This document shows, piece by piece, positions 46,070-58,450 of a stretch of 64,000 bases of DNA. The position numbers and the translations under genes were made by a program. This stretch comes from Gelatoporia subvermispora B (taxonomy: Eukaryota > Basidiomycota > Agaricomycetes > Polyporales > Gelatoporiaceae), in assembly GCA_000320605.2 (NCBI GenBank), contig KB445793.1, forward strand, positions 632,556-696,555. Direction: 5' to 3'. The stretch's first letter is position 1; each line of letters begins with the position of its first letter. A model generated the notes under the pieces. It saw only the letters and a program-made list of their open reading frames with translations, did no database searches and was not told where the DNA came from.

Positions 46070-49067
46070 TCAGCGTGGAGCAAAGATAGCAACCAGGACG
46101 ATGAATGGGATGTATGTGAATATGGAGATGAGCGACACCACGCGGCAGCGGATGCGCCAAGTTCGCGCATCTGCATGGTGCATCCTTCAGCCCAAGACTA
46201 GAGACAGATGTAGCCACGTACCGTGCTCGACCTGCGGATCATCTAGTGTCACAGCCTTCTCTGTATCCGTCCCTCCTACTTCCCGCGTCCTCGGAGTGGG
46301 TAGGAAAGATGCGACCCACCATATAGGAAAGAGAACAAACCCAATAAAGAAACACCACGCATGTAAAGGAGAACCGTCCTCGTCTTCAGAGCGCAAGCGC
46401 AAGCTCCACTCAGTCGAATGCACCTTTGGTGGCCTGCGCGGGTCGCGCATGTGGTAGTTGCTCGACCGACTAATGGAAGGTGCGTGCGGTGTAACAATTG
46501 CACTGATCGGAAAGGAAATCTCGGACGCGCTCTTTCGTCGCTCCCGGCGCTCAAAAGGCGTGGTGTTCGCATGGTCAGTCGAGCCACGCGCAGCTGAACG
46601 CGACGACGTAGCCACCGAGCCAGCACGCATGAGGGACTGCGGCCCTGTGATGCTTACACGGCTTGTGCGACTAGTGCGACTGGCCCATGACCCGGATTGC
46701 GCCTTCGATAATCGGTGGTGAGCGAGCGGCTGTGCGGAGCCTGAAGGAGTGGCCGGGATGATATCCGGGGACGAGGTGGAGAGCCGGGCACGTTTGAACG
46801 AGGACGGTGCGCGGGAGGTCTCAGAGATGTTGTGAGGGCCTGGAGAGGGCGCGCACACGGCGATATATGCCTCGGACATATGACGTGAAAAGGGAGATAC
46901 TGCACTTACGATGGGACTCAGGCAGGACGAAGGTCGTATGCTGCTTATGATCGGGGGGCGTGATGTCAACTTCTTCCGCCTTGCGTTTCCCCTTCTTCTG
47001 CGCGGGAGTCTCTGGGACACTCTGAAGACCGGGCTCACTCGCAGACCGGCTGGGGCGCCAGTTGCTGAGCTTTTGGGCGGGGGCGGGGCCAGATGGAAAA
47101 GGAGCGGAGGACAGATTCTGAGGAGACGAAACAGAGATCATGGCTTGAGATGTGGATGCTACTGGATCGGCTTGGCTTTCATGAAGGCTGCGCGGGGCAC
47201 CCGAGATCGGAGCTATCCCGTTCGGGTGCTCGTCACCAGAGGTACCCGCGGCCTTATCCGACGCGTCTATGGCAACATCTCGCTCTTGCATCCTTCTGCG
47301 GTCGTGCTCAGTCGAATATTGCCGCTTGAATTTGGCGGAAAGGTGCCTGCTGTGCGGCCGCGATAAGTGACGGCCGCCGTCGCGTTCGACCGCTGCAACA
47401 CCGATATTCAACGGACGATGTTCAACACTTCACGAAATGAAAAGATGAAACGCACCTTCGAGCGGGTTAAGCGACTCGATCGACACCGGGGGCTGGAGAA
47501 GTGGGGGTATAGGGCGACGAGAGGGAACTTGGGAACAAGGCAGTGTCGATTCAGACCGATTGGCACCGGCCACGCGATCAGCACGTGCATCGGTTCCCAT
47601 CGGCATCCGGCCGGCCTCCCCGGCCGGCTGGCCGAGCGACATCGCTACGATCTGGTGTGCAACCTCAGCAGGCCAGCCAAAGTCGCTCGGGCGGGGAGAG
47701 CCAACACCAGCAGAGGCTTGGTGAGCGCTCCATTCGGCACTGGAACGCCGACTGGACTCGCTCTTCGAGCGGCGTCGAGTCGGGAGCGTCTCGGAATGCT
47801 CGAGCGAGGGCTTGCGGAAGATGTTCTGGACCTTGGGTAAACTAGAATATGTACGTAGCCGCACGTGTCGGCCAAATGTGAGTTGTGCTGGAGGAAATTG
47901 TACAGAATTCGCGTGAACGTAATCGTCCGCCTTACGGAGTCGCCGTGGGGGAAATGTCTGCCCATGCTCTTCTGGTCTGCTACGGGGAATGCCGGTGGCG
48001 TCGGATGGGACTTGAATATGATACTGAGAACGGGAGGAAGACCTAGATACAAATGCGGGATGGTTGAGTGAAGGCAATGGCGGAGGTGGTGACACTTGTA
48101 CAGAATGACGGGCTGATGATCGGGACCGAGAATGAGAGGAAGAACCTGGAGATGGATTGCCGAAAGTATGTTGCGGAGAATCGATACCAAGACCATGATT
48201 TTGCGATGTAGGAGTAGAAGTATACACATGTTGAGAATGAGCGGAATGCGTGGAGCGGGTCGTGAGTGATCGTGATCGTGTAGAGCGTAATGAGTCGTTC
48301 GGGGATTGTGTAAGAATTGAAGCGTACTCGACGTGGACTTCATCGCCAGGCTTCGACGAGGTTTTCTTGCCGGGAGTAGAGATAAGGGATTGGATATGAT
48401 TGATGTCGGAACTGTGAGAGGCGTTGACGTATTCATTCATCGAGACGAGAGATCCATAGATCAGATTGCGACCAGTTCTCTTGCTTTTCCGAGACCGCCT
48501 TGCAGTAGAGTCGAAACTACTCATACGAGACTCTCCGACAGTAGGATTCTGATTGCTCTTCTGCGCTGAGGGCTGCGAGTCCTGCGAGTGATGTCTGCCA
48601 AATGTGGACCATGGCGAGACAGATGATAGCTGACAGGAGAATCTGGACGAGCGTTGCTTCTTATTAGACACTGCAGGTACGCTCCCAGGAGACGAGTCCG
48701 CGCTTGGGACGATAGCAACATTTTCCTTGCCAACGTCCTTGAGTGATCGCTTACTGTTGCGGTCATCCTCGACATGGCTGGAGTCAATGTCTTTGAGGAG
48801 CATAGAGCGCCTCCTTGCCCGAGGGGGCTTCAAACCCGTGCTGTCTTCGCTGTCTTCACGCGCGTAGGTGTCCATGAATTGTGCCATGTCCGGGATAATC
48901 TTGCGCTCTATAGAGGGCTGCAAGACATACGCTGGAGGCGGTGTCGTGAGCTCTGGCGACGCTGAAAACGTCGTAGCGGTCGTAGGTGACGCATTCGAAT
49001 GTGCAGAGCCCGCCGTAGTCGACAGGCTGATAGCCCGCGTTCGTAAGCGGGCCAGAAATGATGGCAT
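46070..49067 (-). CDS. Large serine-rich fungal protein with C-terminal membrane segments
   Basis: A roughly 940-residue fungal protein of unknown function. The first exon gives over 500 residues of disordered Ser/Arg-rich sequence beginning MPSFLARLRTRAISLSTTAG. A short intron near 47400-47455 joins SLNPLE to AVERDGGRHLSRPHSRHLS. A second intron joins VLPESHR to PHNISETSRAPSSFKR. The conserved C-terminal part has WSLRLRSEDEDGSPLHAWCF, then FIGFVLFPIWWVASFLPTPR, then GGTDTEKAVTLDDPQVEH. A last exon ends DARTWRIRCRVVSLISIFTY, then IPFIVLVAIFAPR. The two hydrophobic stretches should be membrane segments. The VGGTDTEKAVTLDDPQ block is conserved among basidiomycetes as far as I recall, but has no named domain known to me. 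Confidence 0.75.
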
Positions 49068-49750
49068 ATCCTGTCAAACAAGCGTTAGGTGAGCCATGTA
49101 CGTCTATAATTCAGCATCAACGTACTGCCTGTAATTATGAGAGCCCCAGGCTCCCTATGTCGACCTTCAGGAAGAGATAAACGGGTGCGCCAACAGTTTG
49201 GATACGTGCGCCTGCGAATCTACTGAGCGGCGAACGTCATGAACTTAATTGCCATGTGCACAGTTATCTCTGAGACAGCAGTAATGAAGTATAGGGGTAT
49301 CAAGAGGCAATCTCCGCGAGAGACAAGAATACCTCAGAGTATCTCAGAGCATGTCCGGCGTCGAGGTCGGAGGACGGTGTCGGCTTGATACTTCAACTGC
49401 AAGTGCCTAATCGGGATGCCGAACATGTTCTTCCGCGGCAGGGTCTCATATCCGTTCTGGTAGTCTGTGTTGCGAAACACTCATTTACCGTCGTACGCAC
49501 GCGCAGAGGTAACGGAAACTATGCATTCGCCCCCTGCAGTCCGAGAATGCAGCTATGAGACGGGAATGAATGGATGAATGCAACGCAAGCGCGCACGCTC
49601 GTGGCGCTCGGCCGCGGCTGACCGTGGCAGCCCGTGACAATGACATCTCGTCACAGCATCGTCACAGCATCGTCACCGCTTCGTCACGCCGTTCCCAGGT
49701 CACGGCGCTCATCATCGTTCGCGACGTTCTCCAGCTCATATCCGCCTGCC
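49068..49750. promoter_or_regulatory. Divergent promoter between the serine-rich gene and the epsin gene
   Basis: A 680-base stretch between two outward-facing genes. A cluster of cgtcacagcatcgtcacagc-type direct repeats lies at about 49650-49690, just before the epsin start. No gene is supported. Confidence 0.4.
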
Positions 49751-51713
49751 ATGGACCGTCTCGAGTCTCTTGGAAACTCGCTCTCTCAGATCACACTCTA
49801 CGACATTAAGAGCGTGTACAATCAGGTGTGTGATAATTTGCCTCACCTATAGGATGGTGCTGACCGCCTGCGTAGGCGAAGAATGTGGTGTTCAACGTCA
49901 GCGAGATGGAAGCGAAGGTGCGGGAGGCGACCAACGACGAGCCTTGGTGAGCATCATCCGTACATGAATGGGATCGCGAAACTCAGTCTTCCTCAGGGGC
50001 GCGAGCTCGACGTTGATGCAAGAAATTGCTCAAGGGTACGCTCCTGAATTCGCACGATAGCGCAACTAGCACTTACATCCGTGCTTCCATTGTGCAGAAC
50101 GTTCAACTTGTGAGCATATACCCCACATCGCTGAGCTCCTCTCGGCTGATAACACGTAGCCAAAACTTCAACGAAATCATGCCCGCGATCTATGCGCGTT
50201 TTATGGAGAAGGAAGCGCGGCAGTGGCGGCAGATCTACAAGGTACGTATCAATACATGGGAAATTCGCGAGGGCTATTTTGATATGACGGACGTTTCAGG
50301 CGCTGCAGCTGCTCGAATACCTTGTCAAGAATGGCAGTGAGCGGGTCGTAGACGATTCCCGGTCACACATATCGACCATCAAAATGCTCCGCAACTTCTA
50401 TTACATCGACGACAAGGGCAAGGATCAGGGTCTCAATGGTGCGCTGCTTCTCTTCTCTTCCGCGGCTGAGGACGGCGTTTCATTTTGCCTACAGTCCGAA
50501 ACCGGTCGCGGGAACTTGTGGAACTGCTTAGTGACGTAGAGAAGATCCGCAACGAGCGACGAAAGGCAAAGGTCAACAAGCACAAGTACACTGGAGTGGG
50601 AAACGATCCCATGAGCAGCTTTACCTCTGGTGGCAGCCGGTACGGTGGATTTGGCAACGACAGCCCCGGGTACGGCGGCGGTGGCAGCGGCAGCTACGGC
50701 GGAGGAAGCAGCACATACAGTGGCGGAGGGAACGGCAGCTACAACAGTGGGGATGACTATAGTGGTGGCGGCTTCAGGGACAATGCCGGTCGGCGAGGAT
50801 TCCAGGAGTACGATGCAGGCGACGACGAAACGGTGCCGAGGCGGTCCAATTCTTTGGCCAGCGGCCGTTCGTCTGGGGCTGCCCCGAGCCCCCGCAGAAC
50901 AGCGACCATGCCGCAGACTTCCGCTCCCCCGCCCCCGAAAGCGAAGGAGCCGGAGCCAGTTATAGACCTGCTGGGTATGGACGACGATCCGTTCCCAGCA
51001 CCCACTCAGTCTTCGAGCGATGCAAACAAGGCCTTGCCTGCTGTCTCTGCTCTGCCACCCGTAGCAGGTATGCTCCTTGATCTAGCCAGCACTGGAGAGG
51101 TGTACTGAGGCATTCCCCAGTTGACGACGATTTCGATGACTTCCAAGCAGCGCCGCCCTCTGCAAACACGAACTTGAGCTTTGCGGCTCCGTCTGCACCA
51201 GCACCAGCTCCGCCGTATGTTCAGCAGACCTCATTCGTTGCGCAGCCGACATCGCCGCCGGCTATGGGTGTTCCGTCGCAGCCGTGGTCTCCACCCGCGC
51301 CGAACTACTCCTCTCCTCCGCCCCCCTCTATGCAGCCTATTTTCTCGCAGCCTGCGCTCACGCCGACCACTCTACACCCCACCTCGCCCCCGCCCCGTAA
51401 TGTGGCCTCACCTCCGGTTGTTGGTGGTGTACCGAGGCCCGCTGCGAGCACGCACAAGTCGACGGGAAGCACCAACTTTGACGACCTGTGGTCGATGTCG
51501 CTCGGAAGCTCGTCTGCGAGTAAGGCACCCGCGGGTGGTCCGGCGAAATCGATCAAGGTTCTGGAGAAGGAGAAGGCACAGGCAGGGATCTGGCAGGCAT
51601 CGGCAAACAGACCGCCGATGGGCGCACCCCTCGGCTCGTTTGGTGCGACAGGCACATCGTCTGCTGCTCCTCCTGCGTCCTCTGGCAACGGATTGGACGA
51701 CCTCTTGTTTTGA
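49751..51713 (+). CDS. ENT3: Epsin-like ENTH-domain protein (Ent3-type clathrin adaptor)
   Basis: A membrane-traffic adaptor binding phosphoinositides through an ENTH domain, acting at the trans-Golgi/endosome. The ENTH domain is spread over six exons: MDRLESLGNSLSQITLYDIK, KNVVFNVSEMEAKVREATND, NFNEIMPAIYARFMEKEARQ, LLEYLVKNGSERVVDDSRSH, ISTIKMLRNFYYIDDKGKDQ and RSRELVELLSDVEKIRNERR. A Gly/Ser/Tyr-rich linker follows, then VIDLLGMDDDPF and an acidic DDDFDDFQ motif of the kind that binds AP-1/GGA ear domains. A Pro-rich tail ends NGLDDLLF. The acidic ear-binding motif favours Ent3/epsinR over plasma-membrane epsins, and no UIM is seen. Confidence 0.88.
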
Positions 51714-52463
51714 TAACATTCGCGGCTGACTATCGCTGGTCTCGTTCTACATATATCCTATGACATGCTTTCGCTTTAGACTGGAACGGGTGGATTTGTG
51801 GGACTCTTTTGATAGCGCTGCCATTTGACTCGTCTCGACAGGATATGTCAGGGCTGATGATGGAAATATGTATGAGCATATGTTGTTGTGCATACTAGTA
51901 TCGAGCTACGGAGTACCTTGAGAGCGTGGTATCATGCACTGTCCACATGGCCAAGTTGGATCGGCTTCAGCCACCCGACCTGGGACTTGCGCTACCCCTC
52001 CTTGATTCCTCCCTCCATGTGGTCTCTTTTCTCCGCCATACTGTCATCAGAAACATTGCATATTTGTCCTCGGTATGTGTCATGGAAAGCTAGGCTGCTG
52101 TAAAAAGCCAGCGCGCTCACTGCTGGCGCCATCAATCCGTATCTCGCACCGCGTGTACCCGTTCTTCGAGCAGACGTCGCCGCCGCTCGTGATCACCAGT
52201 ACTGGCTATGATAGGGAGACAGGCTCACTCAGAATCGCTTTATCTGCTGCTGCGCCGAGATCGTGTCAAGGACCCACAGGAACGCGGCCATGCTGCTTGC
52301 TTCCGAATCGTTGCGTACCGAGATCGGTTTGCTTCCGCCGTCAAACGAGGTCAGCAGATATCCTCCTTCCGCGCTGTACACGAAGCCCGCAGGAGTATAG
52401 AAGGCCGCCGCCCCCGCATTATAATGCCCCGCGCTTGCCCCCTCCGAAGTTTGAGCGAGAGCC
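51714..52463. other. Intergenic; promoter of hexosaminidase copy 2
   Basis: Contains the epsin 3' end and the promoter of the second hexosaminidase. I see no gene. Unlike the first copy, its upstream region does not obviously match the 4445-4850 block. Confidence 0.4.
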
Positions 52464-54623
52464 ATGGTCCTTAAGCTCGCGCTGCTCGTCGCAGCCCTCG
52501 TCGCGGTTGTCTCTCCCGCTGCTGCCCTCTGGCCCCAGCCGCGCAACATCACGACTGGCTCGACGGCGCTGCGCCTGTCTCCGCTCTTCACCATCTCGCT
52601 GTCGTCGATCCACGGTGCACCGTCGGACCTGGTCGAAGCGGTCGCACGCGCGGAGACGTACGCCCGGACGGACAACCTTGGACGTCTGGTCGTAGGCCGC
52701 GGTTCGAGCGACGTCGCAGCGTACCAGCACGCGAAGACGTTGTCGGTGCTGGAGTTGTCCTTGTCGCAGGGCGCGAAGGTGCAGTCGATCACCACGGAGG
52801 CGCAGAAGCCGCTGGAGGAGCGCGACGAAGCGTACACGCTTAGTATCCCGAGCGACGGTTCTACTGCAAAGCTCACTGCGAGCTCGACGCTTGGTCTCTT
52901 CCATGGCTTGACCACGTTCGGCCAGCTGTGGTACGAGAATGCCGGCACGATCTACACCTTGTCGACTCCCGTGGATATCGAGGACTCTCCAGCATACGTG
53001 AGTCGTGACGTGCTAGTAATTCGACGCATCTCACGCTCCTAGACAGCCTTACCGCGGTCTGATGCTCGACACCGCGCGCAACTTGTAAGTATCATATCGC
53101 AGTACTTTGACCAGGTACTAAATGGCCTCCAGCTTCCCTGTCTCGGACATCTACCGCACACTCGACGCCATGAGCATGGTCAAGGTACGCTTCAGCTTGA
53201 TCGTCTAATGTCAATGGCTCAACTATCTGCGCCTAGATTAACACCTTCCACTGGCACGTCGTCGACAGCCAGAGCTTCCCCCTCGAAGTTCCTGGTTTCA
53301 CCGACCTCGCCGAGAAGGGCGCCTACGATCCGACGATGGTGTACACCGCGACTGATGTCAAAAACATCGTGGCGTATGCTGGCGCTGTGAGTGATGATCT
53401 ACGCATTGTCCGTTAGCGGTGCTCAACCAATTTCAGCGCGGCATCGACGTCATGGTAGAGATCGACACGCCTGGTCACACGGCCATCATCTCACAGGCAC
53501 ACCCCGAATTTGTGGCGTGCGCGCAGTCGTCTCCCTGGTCCACTTTCGCCAATGGTATGCTGCTCTTCGCATTTCCGTACGCGTACAAGACAAATGCTCA
53601 CGCACCTCTGCAGAGCCTCCTGCCGGACAGCTGCGCTTCGCTGACCCGAACGTGACGCAGTTCACGACGGAGCTCCTCCACGCCGTCGCGGAGATGTTCC
53701 CGGGCACCATGCTGAGCACCGGTGGTGACGAGCTCAACATACCTTGCTATGACGCGGATACGGAGACGCAGAGTCTGTTGCAGTCGTCGGGACAAACCCT
53801 CGAGGAGGCACTCAACGTGTACGTGCAGGCGGAGCAGAAGACGCTTGCGAGCGTTGGCAAGACGCCCGCGGTCTGGGAAGGTTCGTCAAAGCACATCTAG
53901 CGATTGACACCGAAAGCTGAATATTTGTTATGCAGAAATGGTGCTTGTACAGAATGTCACGCTTTCGCCTGACACACTCGTACTGTGGGTTGTAACTAAT
54001 CGAAGATACTGTCAACTTTTCTGACGCACATTTCGTTGCACAGGGTCTGGATCTCCTCGGATGATGTGAAGGCCGTTGCACAGGCGGGCTTCAAGATCAT
54101 CCACTCTGCGTCGGATTACTTCTACCTCGACTGTGGTGGCGGTGGATGGGTCGGCGACAACCCTTCGGGGTGAGTGGACACTGCTTCTGGCTATGCCATG
54201 CCTATGCTCACGAAAGCACGCGCTACAGTAACAGCTGGTGCGATCCTATGAAGACGTGGCAGCTCTCCTACACTTTCGACCCCGTCGCGAATCTTACCGC
54301 TGACGAGGCCAAGCTAGTCATGGGCGGTACGTTCCGATCACCCGACTGTTCCCCACGTAAAGTTGGGAGTTCTCACTCCGGCTCTAGGTCAGCACCTGCT
54401 CTGGACGGAGCAATCAGGCCCCGAGAACCTCGATCCCATCGTCTGGCCGCGCGCGGCGTCCTCCGCAGAACTCTTCTGGAGTGGTCCGGGCGGTAATGTC
54501 ACCTCGGCACTGCCCCGCCTGCACGATGTCTCGTTCCGCATGCGCCAGCGCGGCGTGAATTCGATCAATCTCCAGCCGCTGTGGTGCGCGCTCCGACCGG
54601 ATGCGTGCGACCTTAACGCCTGA
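52464..54623 (+). CDS. Beta-N-acetylhexosaminidase, GH20, secreted (copy 2)
   Basis: A paralog of the enzyme at 5060-7381 in the same orientation. Ten exons splice to 555 residues: 52464-52997, 53047-53084, 53133-53184, 53237-53386, 53437-53554, 53614-53880, 53936-53984, 54044-54169, 54229-54326 and 54388-54623. The signal peptide MVLKLALLVAALVAVVSPAA is followed by LWPQPRNITTGSTALRLSP. Landmarks are NTFHWHVVDSQSFPLEVPGF, MVEIDTPGHTAII and LSTGGDELNIPCYD with the Asp-Glu pair. Further landmarks are GGGGWVGDNPSGNSWCDPMK and GQHLLWTEQSGPENLDPIVW. Exon boundaries match copy 1 except that three introns present there are missing. It keeps the more canonical NTFHWH, where copy 1 has MSQLHWH. Confidence 0.94.
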
Positions 54624-54968
54624 GTGGGACTTTGGGCTACTGGAGAAATAATGGACAGGCTATATAAATACAATGTGTGTGTCATAATACTACTACTCAT
54701 TGAGGCTCCAGTGGAAGTGCGAGATCGTCAACTAAGACAGGGAAAGTGCGAGAGCGAGTGGACTTTATCGTGAATCACGTGCGGCGGCTAGCTGCAGATA
54801 CATCTTCGTTTTAGGTTCTGCACTCGAACGCTGATGCGAGTCATCGCCGAGAACTACGTATATATTAGTTTGTGATGGAATGGTGCGATTGTTCCGTACT
54901 TCGCTTTGCCTGCCTCGCCCAGTCGCTCTGCCTGCAGCTCTATAGCAATCGCTCTGCCGGCTTGCAAC
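54624..54968. other. Short intergenic region
   Basis: Lies between the hexosaminidase stop and the next DUF6533 start, both on the plus strand. Nothing else is recognisable. Confidence 0.4.
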
Positions 54969-56720
54969 ATGTCTCAGCTCGGTCTTGATACAGCAGAACT
55001 GATAACATTACTGCAATCTAAGTATGAATCTCGGGAATACTCTCAAATCCGTTGACTGACGGACCCACCCACGTCTCATAAAGCTGGACAAATAATTGCA
55101 CAGCAATAGCCACTTGCGGCAAGTACCCCCCATAGATGTGAACGACTTCCGAAGAACCTGACAGACGAAACAGCCCTTGTCTTCTATGACCATGCAACCA
55201 CCATTTCGCGTGAAGTCGACTATATTTGGGGACGCAAGCTCAATAGTGTGACACTCCTCTTCCACCTTAATCGTTGGACTTTGTTCGCTTGGGCAATCTC
55301 AGAGGCCTTGGACTTTATGTCACAGAATACAATTCCTGTATGCTGGTTCTTTTTCGAAACCCGTAGAGATATGGCTGACATTCCATTGTACATGATAGAG
55401 GTGACGTCATTCACTGCAACATCACAGGATCATACTTCTTGCTAATATTGGATCCTTGATAATGTCGGTACAGATGTGTTGGTTTCAGCATGTTGGACTA
55501 CATTTTGAATATCCTGCTCTTCGCAATTTGGGCACGTAAGTCATCCGGTAGTTGGCACAGAGAAATAGCTGAACCCCCTGTTAGTCTTTTCAGCTGTTCG
55601 GACATACGCTATTAGTGGTGGGAGCTGGTGGCTCTCCGTACTCGTCCTATGCCTCAACCTGGTCCCTCTCGTAACCAGTGCGGTAAGTGGTGTGAATGCA
55701 GTAAAATGAAAGTTGAAACAGCTGTCATTGACATCGGTGTCCAGTTGAGTTATTTCGAGAAAACGACATACCAGATGGTCTCTGTGCCCGTTCTCGGCCT
55801 GCAATGTCTCATTTCAGCCGACACCTCGCAATCGAGGCAGATCCAGTAAGTGACTTCGATTATCCCTGGCATTTTAGTAACGAGGGTCAGGTGTACGTAT
55901 GGTGTACATCGATTTGTGACAACACCTGACAATCTCCGATGAAGTCACAGCTGCATCAAGAACGTGCGTTATCACGTCGGACGTGATTGTACTGGTTATT
56001 ACCTGGGTAAAGACCTTCAAGATTAAGAGAGAAGCCGTCCGAAACAACGTCTCCGTGCCCCTTGTTAGCATGCTCCTCAGAGACGGTGAGTCACCTCTCG
56101 CACTGCTGTCGAATTCGAGATATACTGAAGGAAATAATTAGGAACGACTTACTTCATGTATGTATCGTGATAAATTACATCTGTCAAGTTCCGCGATGTC
56201 AATGCCATTCATCTAGTGCCCTGTTAACACTGAATATTCTAAGTATCACAGGTATCATAACCAACGTAAGCCCTTTCCCATAATAATTATCGCTGCCAGT
56301 TGAAGGACGTCATTTCAGGTCTTCACCGAAACCGTGAACATATTCGTAGTCCCGTATGGTCTGCTTTTGGTAACGACGCCCTAAGCTCATACCCAATTTG
56401 CAGCTTATTATCCATTGTCATATCGCATTTTCTCCTAAACCTTGGTCAAGTAACTCGATCGATGCAAGACGACGGGCTAGAGACACAGAGCTCTACTATG
56501 CGATTCGCTTCCTTCATCGATAACATGGGAGGAGACCTCGACGAGATGTCCGGTACTGAAATGACGTGGGCCGATGATGACACAGGTACAGATCAGACGT
56601 GCCAGGCAGGCAAGCATATGGTATATGTCTTCCTCCACTTGATCTAATTGCTGGCCACAGCTCGAGACACAGAGGATCAGACGCCCAAGACCGACTGACG
56701 TCGTTTCTGCAACCTGAGGT
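54969..56720 (+). CDS. DUF6533-type membrane protein (third paralog)
   Basis: The start MSQLGLDTAELITLLQSK joins through a short intron to NWTNNCTAIATC. The next splice appears to use a GC donor (TTGCG then gcaagt) to reach DETALVFYDHATTISREVDY, followed by IWGRKLNSVTLLFHLNRWTL, the DUF6533 signature. The 3' part has SIVISHFLLNLGQVTRSMQD, then MRFASFIDNMGGDLDEM, parallel to FLLNLRQ and RFQGFVDNMGEEV of the other paralogs. The middle exons (55450-56290) are hard to splice with confidence and the exact end is uncertain: stop at 56647 without, or about 56720 with, a last intron. The gene may be functional or slightly decayed. Confidence 0.6.
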
Positions 56721-57259
56721 TTTCCCGAACCTGAATATTGTTTCAAGTCTCAACCATAATCGTTCCATCAGCGAACCATGTAGCCCATCAAGAAAATGAC
56801 TGCCCAGATCATGTACAATTCTCGCATTACACTATCCCACTATATCTTTGCCATGTAATCTGACACGCAGGAGACACCCCGAGGCTCCTACGCACACTTT
56901 GTATACTTCAATGTACAGCGAATCCTAATTCTATGTATTTTAACACATTAATGGTACACCCGGAGTAGCAGTATCTTCTTTAGCAATCCGATTGTGTGGC
57001 TCATAACCGTCGTGGAGGCGAAACGCATCTGACCGGCCGGAGCTTCTGAGAGTTAAAGATCGTGAGGCTCCGAAATCTGGGGCTGATACTGGAATAGAAT
57101 GTACCGTCTGCGAAAGTCGCCCATGGTGAGGCTTTGTCGCATGCAACGAACTCGGGATGTGGTTATAAGAAGACACCAGTGTATCCAGGCATGTCCACAT
57201 CTTGATAAAGTGAAACGACGCCCAGAGTGATAGGCTTCTTTGACATACCACATAATATC
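56721..57259. other. Intergenic, no supported gene
   Basis: No gene is seen. The stretch ends where recognisable hexosaminidase pseudogene sequence begins on the minus strand. Confidence 0.35.
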
Positions 57260-57840
57260 GGGTCTACGCTACACGACAATCAGAACGTATGATCGAAATC
57301 GAGGAGGGGTGAACAATACCGCTCCCGCATATTGATATGCCGTGTACGTCTTCTGGCACGTATAGCATTGGCGGGGAATATGGCCCTCTTTTGCGGCAAC
57401 TCTATGAAGGCGGTGGCTTCTATATGGAAGCTCTAGCCATCCACAACATGCCAGTGAAATTGGCAATGTCATATGAAGCCACTCGTTATATGGGATTCAT
57501 AGCATATCCCGCGCACGGGCGACCCAGACTCAGAGGGGAGCACTCATGACTTCAGTTTGGGTGCATATGCTACAGCAGTACTGTTGGATGCTCCTCGGTC
57601 GACGATAAGTCGCTCGAGCTTGTCAGTCTTGATATGATTGGCGCTACCGAGACCGTCGCGGAGAGGCCCACTGGCGAATTGCGCACATCGAACTCGATGT
57701 CAAAGTCTGCAGCAAGCTTAGAACGGGTGTCATAGTCTCGAGCGACCTTGGAATAGGCCAGAAACCGAGAGCGATGGGCGTGCTCATCAGGTGGGCGAAG
57801 AATGCGACGTTGTACATCATAGCAGGGACTTGCTGGACGG
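57260..57840 (-). pseudogene. Decayed beta-hexosaminidase copy (right inverted-repeat arm)
   Basis: Read on the minus strand, 57840 down to about 57600 matches the first exon of the 5060 gene, including the LWPIPRSLE region and the DNLERLV region, but with frame damage. About 57460 down to 57310 matches the exon for HWHVVDSQSFP through YTPEDVQDIVQYAG, with many substitutions. The second and third exons and everything after are missing or unrecognisable. Position and orientation fit it being the right-arm counterpart of the 5060 hexosaminidase, now dead. Confidence 0.75.
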
Positions 57841-58450
57841 CTTACATGGCATGTTGAGCTTATCCATCAGCCTCTGCTTCTCCGATGGCGTCCAACGCTT
57901 CATCTTCAATACGCTAAGATATCTGAGGCTGACCACATGATGCCCGCCACGAGACACATGCACAGCGGTGGAATTTGGAAGGAGGCCCCACGATGTTTCA
58001 TCTAGAGTCTTGAAGCTCGGGGCCTGGGGACTCGTGCATTCATGCCCAAGCCCAACGGGCATAGTATACCGTCAGAGTAGTGTTATTGAGATATGTCCAA
58101 CTCAACCACTGTTCACACAGCGGAATTCTGGTCGGGTAGAACCTTCATTCGTGTCCATGGCAGATGTGCAGTTCAGAAGCGTGAAGGTGACAGATTCGAG
58201 ATAGAAGTACGGTAGCACGACCACCTGGCTCAGGAGGGGACCGATGGCTCGCTGCTGTCCGCAAAGCTCAAAGCTCGACAGCTGGCTTGGCAGAGCTTAG
58301 CGGGTTGTCACGTGTATGCAACGATTTTCCTTGAGCATCGGGCGGCCAAGACTCAAAAGTTGCTGTCTGTTTGACCCTTCGAAACGGACAGTACTGCTCG
58401 CAAGTCCAACCTCTGAGGCGACCACATTGAGCGTGAGCGGCGCGACACGA

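Noticed and set aside
47645..48436. 263-codon minus-strand frame inside the serine-rich gene
   Set aside because: It lies wholly within the 545-codon frame of that gene in another phase and is His/Leu-rich noise.
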